A DNA stretch of 64,000 bases from Gymnopus androsaceus JB14. Taxonomy: Eukaryota; Basidiomycota; Agaricomycetes; Agaricales; Omphalotaceae. The notes beneath the pieces were generated by a model. That model was not told where the DNA came from. It saw only the letters and a list, made by a program, of their open reading frames with translations, and ran no database searches. This document shows positions 56,129 to 64,000 of this stretch, one piece after another. The stretch's first letter is position 1, and every line of letters starts with the position of its first letter. The DNA lies in NCBI GenBank assembly GCA_009733575.1, contig ML769449.1, positions 186,001-250,000 of the forward strand. The letters run 5' to 3'. The position numbers and the translations under genes are program-made.

Positions 56129-57348
56129 ACACCACCAAAATGCCTTGACCATGATCAAAGCTTGAGATTTGATGTTGATTGATGTTGTAGTTGAGGTTGT
56201 AGAATGCACTGACAAAACATTTTATAAACCTAAAGTTATAACATTGTCATAGGTATTGTATAAATAGTGAATACAATGATTTGAAAACATCAAATCAGAT
56301 CTTAGCACAACGTTTAAGTACTTATAAAATTCCCTTGAGGTGTTCTTTAAGATAGTGTTAAAGAAGTACATAGCATACATTCCTGTAGGCAATCTACACC
56401 ATTTATTTTTAGCAAAACTTGTAAGCAACAGGATCGCGCACACCTGCGGCGAACTTGCGGACAACTTGCGGACAATGTCTGAGTGTGGGAGATAAAGTCC
56501 AAAAATATACAAATGCTCTACTGGCTTCCCGGCTCTTCAATCATGTGATGAAATGTTCATATAAAAGGCACGCAGACACGACTTGGTGTTATTCTTCTCT
56601 TTCTTCCTTTCCCCACAACCACTGCGCCCGCTAATCTTCAAGTCTTCAACCGCCATCGGAGTCCACCCTCAAAATTCAATGCACAATGCTTCAACAATCA
56701 CTGACACTCAAAGCCCAACACTCACCTCATCAATACCCAGATCCTGTCTGCAAGCTCGCAGTTGTGCATCGCTTCTTATCTACAAGAAGCAGTTCCGGTT
56801 TGCATTTCAGTGCATTTGCTTCCATCCCCGCTCTCACTTGTCTCTGCCGTATCCTCACTAATTCTCGTGGCTCATTCATCATTTACTCTTTTTCTTTTGT
56901 ATCTGTATCTTCTGACCTTTATTTCTTCTGTATTCTTGAAGTAACTGCCTCGCTCTTATGTATTAGTGTATCATGTATCTAGAGTGCTCAATAACAATTG
57001 TTTGCCTGTGTCCTCATTTTCTGTGCTTGGTGAATACAAGGCTAATTAATATTGACCATATCTGAGATACCTCAACTGAAAGGTAGCATTATTGCTAGCT
57101 CAACTACTCAGGAACGAACAGTTTGATGGATGTGCTATAGCTATGTATGACAACGTAGCCCCATCCTCAATTGGAGGTTGAGTAAACATTGCATGGGAAC
57201 ATTGCGGAAAGGTTGACCTCAAATAACGTTACTTGAATCCGTTTGCCAACGTCTAGCAACATCTGGAGGGATGTTGATTGACATCAACTCAATATGTTCA
57301 CAAGTATATCCATCAAACATCTACAAAACATTTTATTGATTTGGCGGT
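56129..57348. mobile_element. Insertion with CACC(A/G)CCAAA ends, nested in copy 3
   Basis: Copy 2 is nearly continuous here (AAGTGTATTGGAGTATAGC). In copy 3 CACCACCAAAAT opens and ATTTGGCGGTG closes 1.2 kb, with TA outside each end. The TIR is short and the empty site differs by a few bases. Confidence 0.5.
56560..56568 (+). promoter_or_regulatory. TATA box followed by C/T-rich leader
   Basis: TATAAAAGG lies about 20 bp upstream of a CTTCTCTTTCTTCC tract, the arrangement of a strong fungal core promoter. The downstream ATG at about 56681 leads only to a 60-codon frame with no motif, so the transcript may be non-coding or truncated. Confidence 0.4.
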
Positions 57349-57573
57349 GTATAGCTATTGAAAACGTAGAACAGCTATCAGGAACATGAATAGTATACTG
57401 AAGGCCACAGGCATCTGGGACCAAGTGTCGTGGACTGCGCAACACCACGAACACACCAAGTCATGTGCCTGTGGCCCTAGCAGTGGGTTTGCTTCCTAAG
57501 ATTATTTGAGTGATGAATCGGTGGTTTGATTCAAGGAATGCTCCAAGTGGTGCAGTATCTGGCCTATAGAAAA

Positions 57574-57752
57574 CATCAGCAAAACCTGTATTTTCACTGG
57601 AGAAAACCCATTCATTTGGGACATCTCTGGAGCAAGGTACCCTATTCCAGAGACCTCTGGAGATCTCTGGAGAAAATTAACAGTTTTTTGGACAGCTGCC
57701 AAGCTCCAGAGATCTCTGCAGACCTCCAGCGAAAATACAGGTTTTGCTGATG
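57574..57752. mobile_element. 179-bp CATCAGCAAAACC MITE in copy 3
   Basis: The 29-bp ends start CATCAGCAAAACCTGTATTT and mirror with one mismatch. The interior consists of CTCCAGAG/CTCTGGAG words. It sits at the same host position as 17896-18160 but with different interior sequence. Confidence 0.85.
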
Positions 57753-58524
57753 AAGCTGGTGAGTCCGAGGGTATCTTGCAAGAAAGAAAAGCGCACCTAT
57801 TACCTATACCAACCTGCATTGTTACTCTTCTTTGTCACTACCACTCCCGAGTACTTGCCGAATACAGCTGAAAAGGTTCCGGCATCATAAGCATGTTGGT
57901 AGGTGGAAAAGGAGGGTAAAGGATGGCATGGCGTGGGTCATCATAGTGGACCGTCAATGCATTGGCATACAGTGACGGCCAGATCAAATCCACACCCCTG
58001 ATTTGTAAACCGGTTATGTCACCAGTGCTTAAGTCTTCTATCCCCTAAAAACATGTTGTTTTTTTTGCACATTGTGGTATATAGGAATGGTGTATGCTTG
58101 GTAGGGTTCATTCTAACAGGAGCCCTGTAGAGAACCTATAGGCTTTTTTTTTTGTTCAGACATTGCTGACTTAAGCGCCGGTGATGTAATCCAAGGGTGT
58201 GGATTTGATCTGGCCGTCACTGTACGTGTCGAAGTTGCACCCCGGTCAAAATCCGGTGTGACTGGCAATCATGAGATACAAAGAGGTTGCCAGAAGAGTT
58301 GTTTCAGATCAATGGGGTTGTTCAGTAGAATAATCTGTGTTCATTGGGTGATTCCAAGGTCTTACACCTACATGAGGAGCTGTGGTCACTGCTGGTGATG
58401 TCAAGGATAGCAAGATGGTTGGGCACTCTCCGGAAGGTTCACGGAGTTACCAGAGACCATAAGATCTGTTTATGCGTTTTGAGGGTTGTAATAAGGTCGC
58501 CATGCACTCATACCAAAAATGGAC

Positions 58525-58870
58525 AAATTTCTGCTGAGCAGAAATTTGAACAGAAATCAGATATATTGAGAAATATGTCAGCACCATAGATATATAAACA
58601 GAAATTTATTTATTCATTAGTATTGAAAGATTTGCTGGAACTTTCTCAATCAGTTCAATATCTGAGTCAGAAGAAAGGACAGCTGATTTGTTCTGTATCA
58701 AATCACTTGAAAATCAAGCTGAATTCAAAGATTCAGCATAACTTAAATATACCCTGAGATATCACATTTCTGCTGTTCCTTCTGAAGCAATGAAAAGACA
58801 CATGATATCTGATATTTCTGTTCAGCAGAAAGGTGTCTGATGGGATTTCTGCTGAGCAGAAATATCAGAC
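58525..58870. repeat. TTTCTGCTGAGCAGAAA hairpin element
   Basis: TTTCTGCTGAGCAGAAA occurs near 58529 and 58850. Flanking GAACAGAAATCAGATAT is mirrored by ATATCTGATATTTCTGTTC, giving inverted arms. Non-coding. Confidence 0.55.
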
Positions 58871-61107
58871 CTACCCTGCCAGGTGGCTCATAGTACAAAA
58901 CTGATGTACCCCCAAATTGGGAAGGTGGGTGCTAAAATGCAGAAAAATCATTGTTGCTGAGAGAAATTGCAAGCAGCAATGCATGAAGTAGATTCTATAT
59001 AATCTAAAGTACATGGTCTGGTGTAGAATGGTCCAGAGTGCCTATATCCCAGAAAGAACAACCAGAAAGCTCAAAAATAGAGTAATAACAATTACATTTA
59101 CAAAACTTGTGGATGCTTGCTGAAGGAAGATTTGAGTGGGTTATGTCCTTTGAAGGCATGTAGACAGCATTGAAGATCATACAGTAATCCTAGTGATAAT
59201 GGAAAGTGAGATTGGACCACTACATCAGCAAAACCTGTATCTACTCTAGAGTGCTCCAGTGCTTCAGAGCTCCCAGAGCATCCAGAGCAGCCAGAGCAAG
59301 GATAGTAGCTCCAGAGTGCTCTGGAGGACTACTGTACCGTTTTGAATTTAAGTTCAGTAACGCATAACGCGGGGTGCTGAACTGGTGTAATTTCCATCTT
59401 TGTAATGCATAACATTAGCCTCCGAACTAGATTTTTTGGCGCTTATAGGCGAAATTTGGCGGCCGGCTATGCCGGCCACTATAAATATGAACTCAGCTGA
59501 ACTAAATTTGCAAATGTAATGCTGCCTGACAGTGGCTGAACTATGAACTGAATAGGTCCAAGGCGTAACGCGTAACATCTAGTGAACTTAAATTCAAAAC
59601 TATACAGTATTGAGTTCTCTGGAGCACTCTGAAGACCATCCATCAGGCTACCACACCATTCAATACCAAGCCCCATTGAAGCCCGTTTAATCAAAAATTT
59701 CACATCATAACTTGATTGTTAATTTAAAAGCATCATATACAGTAGAATACCTCATAGAGAATGCGATTTTGACAGTACAAAATGCCAAATTCCCCTCAAA
59801 TCTGTATGTCATATGGAATATCCACCACATGAAATACATTTTTGGACTCCCCAACCATATTCCATATGAGATATTCAACTGTATTGCTATTATACTACAT
59901 ACGCATACTTAAAGTCTGAGTCGATATTTCCCAATTCCCCCTTTGCCACTCCGAGCCAACCTCTGCCACCACAACCATTGGATATTTCTGAATATTAGTC
60001 AATTCAAGATGCTTAAGAGCTTACCGCTGGACAAAGAAGAGTTGAACAAAGTTATGACAGTGGAGGGAAGTAAGAGGAAAAAAGTACAAGTTCAACATTC
60101 AATCCAGGTTGAACGGCAATGCCTTTTATACAATGTCTTGACAGTTTACCACATGGGTTTGACAGTTCTGTTGGTTACATGATGTAAAAGGAAGGGACTG
60201 GCAACTGTTGCCAGCCCTTTCCTTTTATGTCACTCCACTGACATTCATTGACAACTCAGAGCAGCCGGAGCAGTCAGAGCTCTCCAGAGTGCTCCAGAGC
60301 ATCATTTCAGTGCTCTGACTGCTCTGGCAACATACAGGTTTTGCTGATGTAGAAAATCAAGACTGCATGCATACCTGACACCCTGAGCTTTGCCTGCTCT
60401 TCAGCACAATATCACACTGCAAATAGCTTCTCCCTGGTATATCCTATCATTCTAAAGGTCACCCGGCTCTTTCCCTTGGTCCAAAGGGTCCTTATTTTTG
60501 CCAGTCGCAATGTCAAGCGCTCAGAGTTTTTTGGGGGTGTTGTCAGTGAAAAATGCCATAAAATGGTTTGGAATTTCTGTGATACCAGTATTAAGGGGTG
60601 GTCCAAGTCACATTAATGTAGTTTCCATGATGATTTTGAGGTTAGTTGTGGAGCTGCTCACTATCCAACGCAATAATGCAAGGGGCATTCGGCATCCGAA
60701 TGGCAGACCCTATGTTATCTTTCCTAGTTAGGAAAGACCCTACGTGAGATTTTGATTGGCGCGCTTGGCACTACTACTTTACTCCCATGAATGAACATGT
60801 CGACACTCTTTTTGTTCACTCGGTTCAGGTGTCTGATGCTCTCCTCAGCCCTCGATACCTCTGATCCTTTAGCAATAGAGCCCCTGCCCTCTACAATGCA
60901 AAAGGCTTGACGCGATGGTCATCGAGCGCTCGGATCGGCATTGCGGCATTTTGAGGACACCTTGACAGGTCACGTTTATACCATTCTGTCTGCCGCTCTA
61001 CTGCCGAATGCCCCTTGCAATAATGACGATTTTTCAGCGTTTTAGCGCCCACCTTCCCGATTTGGGGGTACATCAGTTTTGTACTATGAGCCGCCTGGCC
61101 GGGTAGG
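58871..61107. mobile_element. 2.2-kb TIR element, CCTACCC ends, ~90-bp TIRs
   Basis: The left end CCTACCCTGCCAGGTGGCTC and right end GAGCCGCCTGGCCGGGTAGG are complements with few differences, and pairing extends through GTACAAAACTGATGTACCCC. The TIRs differ mainly by C/T changes. A nested MITE occupies 59223-60349. The residual interior includes 60465-60690, which recurs inverted at 14870-15215. No transposase motif. Target duplication not clear. Confidence 0.8.
59223..60349. mobile_element. 1.1-kb CATCAGCAAAACC element at TA
   Basis: CATCAGCAAAACCTGTAT and its exact complement end the element, each with TA outside. Subterminal tracts of CCAGAGTGCTCC / GGAGCAGTCAGAGC are about 100 bp long on both sides; the middle is AT-rich with no gene. 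Confidence 0.85.
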
Positions 61108-61249
61108 CACTCAATTATTTTTTTTTTGTATTCCGCAGACCAATCAAAAGCGCTGTAATGTTACGGAACGTAAAAAAAGGTCTCTGCAAATTCTTGCTTC
61201 CATTTTACCAAGCCCTTTACAATAGTTCTTTGTTACCGATGGGACTTCT

Positions 61250-61350
61250 TACACAAAGATTAGGGGCCTATAGCTTTTAGCGTAACCCCAAAGTAACCGT
61301 TACTTTGGGTTACTTTTGGTTACTTTTGGGTTACTTTTGGATCACTTTTG
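61250..61350. repeat. GGTTACTTTTGG short tandem tract
   Basis: GGGTTACTTTTGG recurs four times in about 60 bp, a shorter relative of the 61870-62176 array. Confidence 0.6.
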
Positions 61351-61869
61351 GGTTACGCTGGGGTGCCATTGAATATGTCAGGGTGACATATTTAAAGTAA
61401 CCCTAGATTTCAATTGTTACAACAAACATAAAAACTGCATGCACTCTCATTATGTTACCCACATCTGGGCTCAGCATCTCAAGCCATGCTAGGGAATTTG
61501 CCTAAAGTAACTTAAGCTTTCAGTACTTATCCATCATATAGAAACTCCTCAAGATTGTCCATACACCAATACAAAAATACCAACTGCCATCCCATAGCAA
61601 AAAAGCAAGGCAATCAAGCTTTAGGTAGATACTATCAGCCAAAATCCATACTTTTAAATTAAGTATATCAAGATTCAAGTAGCTGGGTGCACCTTGCTGT
61701 ACTGGTTATTGTTTTTTGATGCTAGACTTCAAGTCATCCTTAATATGACATGAACCAATGATCTACAAGGCCAGGCTTGAGACTTCATGCCCAGCCTTAC
61801 CCAGTCTAACCTAACCTTCCAAATCCCAGCAATCTCCATATTATGAGCACTTGAGGTGATGCTGGATTT

Positions 61870-62176
61870 CACAAAAGTAACACTTGGGTGATGTTAAATT
61901 TCAAAAGGTTACTCTCGGGTGACAGTGAATTTAATGAAAATTATGCTGAATCAACTAAAAGTTACATTTGGGTGACTTTGAATTTAGTGAAGGTTACTTT
62001 TAGGTGACTTCATGTTCAGTAAAGGCTGCTTTTGATTTAGTGAAAGTTACTTTCAGGTGACTTTGAATTTAGTAAAGGTTACTTTTTGATTTATTGAAAG
62101 TTACTTTTGGGTGACTTTGAATTCAGTGCAGGTTACTTTTGATTTAGTGAAAGTTACTCTTGGGTGACTTTGAATT
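61870..62176. repeat. GTTACTTTTGGGTGACTTTGAATT tandem array
   Basis: Units of about 32-35 bp, clearest as a 67-bp higher-order unit of two halves (AGTGAAAGTTACTTTTGGGT and TAGTAAAGGTTACTTTTGA). At least eight units, drifting at the left edge. Confidence 0.8.
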
Positions 62177-62475
62177 TGGTTAACATGGACATGGAGCTTG
62201 TTTAGGTATCAAAGCATGCTACCATGCATGAATCATGTATAGATTGATTATTCTGAGGTCCAGGAGGTTCATACTGCATATGAAAATTGAAATCAAACTT
62301 TCTCAAGCTTGAGCTCACCATGGATGTGGAACTTATTTGGGTATCACAGGATGTTGACATGGATTATGTATATCATGAGTGTTGTGAGGTCAAAGAGGTT
62401 CATACTGCATATGAAAATTGAAATTGCACTTTTTTGCTTGAGCTTGCTGTGACCATGAAGCTTATTTGGTTTTTT
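62177..62475. repeat. ~128-bp tandem repeat, just over two units
   Basis: Each unit contains GGAGCTTGTTTAGGTATCA or GGAACTTATTTGGGTATCA, later GAGGTTCATACTGCATATGA, and ends CTTGAGCT; a third unit starts at about 62456. Follows the GTTACTTTTGG array directly. Confidence 0.7.
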
Positions 62476-62842
62476 TTTTTGTTCGGAGACAAGTCTAGTG
62501 TTGAAAGACTCTATTAAATACCTGTTAATCAAGTAAGTACTATAAATAAAGTATGATTAACTCAATAAACTGGTGTGAAAAGTGAAGTACTAAGCTCATC
62601 CTCAGTTTGGACACAAGTTTAGTGTCAAAAAGCTGAGAGTGTCACAATGAAAATGTCCAACTATAAGTATGTTGTAATACAAGCTTGAGTGAATCTATTG
62701 CACTGACGGATCTATAGAATAACGGTATAAGTCCCAGCACCGGAAGATGGTTGCAAGCATCTTGTATTACTTATAGAATAACAGTATAAGTCTGATACAA
62801 GCAGCCAGTAAGTGAATTAATAAGTAAGTAAGGTATCGGGGC

Positions 62843-63430
62843 TCACCTCAGCGCTGGAAGATGGTTGTAAGCATCTGAGGTGTGCCGTTGGTATGCAGAA
62901 GTGAGTAGTTGTGGCTGAACATTGTTCGGAGACTCAGATTCCAATTCAGATTCGGATTGTTCATGAGATGAAGCAGAAGAGAGAGCTGGGGAGCTGAACC
63001 GTACACCCTTCTTAGGAGATGAAGTGCGAGTTTGTGTTTTATTAGGGGCTGCTACCAATATTTGGGATGGGATGGTTGGTTGAGGCTGCAGTGGATATTG
63101 ATATGGATAGGGTGTTTGGTATGGCAGATTATAAGGGAACTGTGGAGGGTATGTATAGGGCATTGGGACTGGTGGATAACCATAAGGGATCCTTTCGGGT
63201 GGATTAAGGGGCTCCGAATTAGAAGCAGCTGGACGAATGAATTTTGAAGTTCTCGTTGAACGAGAGATTCGAAAATCATTTCCGGTACTATCAGGTGGTT
63301 TTACTGGAGGTAAATCAGAGGTGTTGAAGTACGAGTGAATCTTGCGAGTGAGAGCAATCTATAATTTACATTGACAGCTGTAATAATAAAGTATAGAAAG
63401 GCTTACAATGGGTTTAGTGACTGAGACCAT
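62843..63430 (-). CDS. Orphan Pro/Tyr-rich protein, two exons, 179 aa
   Basis: Exon 1 (63430-63407) encodes MVSVTKPI. A 48-nt intron (63406-63359, GTAAGC...TTATAG) joins in phase 0 to exon 2 (63358-62843). The product begins ALTRKIHSYFNTSDLPPVKP, has a basic SRSTRTSKFIRP stretch, then a low-complexity PYTYPPQFPYNLPYQTPYPY segment, a SSPKKGVRFSSP motif and an acidic SESELESESP tract. It looks intrinsically disordered. The KKGVRF motif resembles PP1-docking RVxF sites (inference only). Further upstream exons are possible. Could be a host gene or a retroelement leader protein. Confidence 0.45.
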
Positions 63431-64000
63431 AGTCAATAGACTTTGTATTATTGTAAGATTGCAGGTTAAGTGAGCTGGTCTCTGAAAAGAAGAATGGATG
63501 TTCGAAGCAAGGACAGATTCGGACTTTTCATGCCAGCAACTAATCGAAACTGCCGCGGAAGTAATTTTGTGTCTGTGCCACTTTCTGCGCAACTAGAAAT
63601 TGTCAGACAAAGAGAAAATGCTCGCATGATTCTATTCAGTATATGAGCAAGCTACATTTTTGGACCATGAATGCCCATGAAAATTCAAGCATGGGGTACC
63701 GAATCTAGGCCAAAGATTCACGTACTCTCAATCTGACAGCAAAAGCATCAATTATACAGCCTTTTATTATTCTCTATACTCTTGCAATGAGAGGTTTTGA
63801 TATAATTATAGCAATTTCAAGATTCCTTCATGTCTGTGCATGCACCTTTAGCGACCGGAATCATTTGAATAAACATTGAAGTACTTACTACGAGTCACTA
63901 GCACTGCAGCTGATAATTTGACTTTAAGTCATCAAATCAATGATTGACCTGGCTCCATATTAGTCTAACAGTGTGCGTAAAGGCCTTAAATGTACCTATG
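63431..64000. other. Intergenic, no gene seen
   Basis: AT-rich, no repeats linking it to the rest of the window and no supported frame. Confidence 0.35.

Larger units (their letters stand above)
56012..58335. mobile_element. GGATAATTCTACT-family TIR element, copy 3
   Basis: TGTGTTCATT is duplicated exactly at 56002-56011 and 58336-58345. Ends and interior match copy 2 (17014-18496). Two insertions lie inside: about 56129-57348 and 57574-57752. It also contains a further stretch (58000-58200) absent from copy 2. No transposase. Confidence 0.85.

Noticed and set aside
1..64000. CRISPR array, bacterial operon or prophage
   Set aside because: No regularly spaced identical repeats with unique spacers, no Shine-Dalgarno-linked gene strings; introns and retroelements mark a fungal nuclear genome.

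Overview
The window looks like a repeat-rich stretch of a filamentous basidiomycete genome (Agaricomycetes). The reasons are: 45-80 nt introns with GTNNGY donors and CTNAY branch points; a DUF6533-type seven-helix protein; an F-box protein of the agaric type (coiled coil, then RRVPDDIL); and Plavaka, Helitron, Ty1/copia and Ty3/gypsy sequences of the kinds common in that class. Genes are few and broken into small exons, so most real genes do not appear as long open frames. I could run no searches; family names rest on recognised motifs.

Layout. 1-5.5 kb: nested non-autonomous DNA transposons. 5.5-15 kb: the main host island, with a 16-exon DUF6533 membrane protein (5573-7654, -), a decayed membrane-protein gene (8753-10020, -), an F-box gene with one frame break (10392-12027, -) and an F-box/LRR-like remnant (13860-14756, +). 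15-20.4 kb: tandem repeats, a 10-bp-duplication TIR element, an intact miniature LTR retrotransposon (18697-20010) and a solo-LTR-like repeat. 20.4-27.3 kb: a Ty1/copia element (-) whose 5' LTR is cut to 40 bp and abuts a Ty3/gypsy gag plus 5' LTR, a chimeric block. 27.4-28.1 kb: a Helitron helicase fragment. 31.7-32.3 kb: a spliced orphan gene. 35.8-42 kb: Plavaka transposase relic, a 1.8 kb foldback element, a telomere-like tandem array and a spliced Gag-like gene with a Cys/His knuckle. 43.9-47 kb: a second host island with an intact 8-exon, 297-aa seven-helix protein (-) and a 68-aa small secreted protein (+). 47-62.5 kb: mostly foldback and TIR elements, plus tandem arrays. 62.8-63.4 kb: a spliced Pro/Tyr-rich orphan gene (-).

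No operon or pathway is evident. The strongest new material is (i) two genes recoverable only by splicing (43939-45251 and 46674-46950), (ii) the DUF6533 gene with 7-, 12- and 13-nt microexons, and (iii) nested transposons whose insertion sites can be read to the base because uninterrupted copies lie in the same window.
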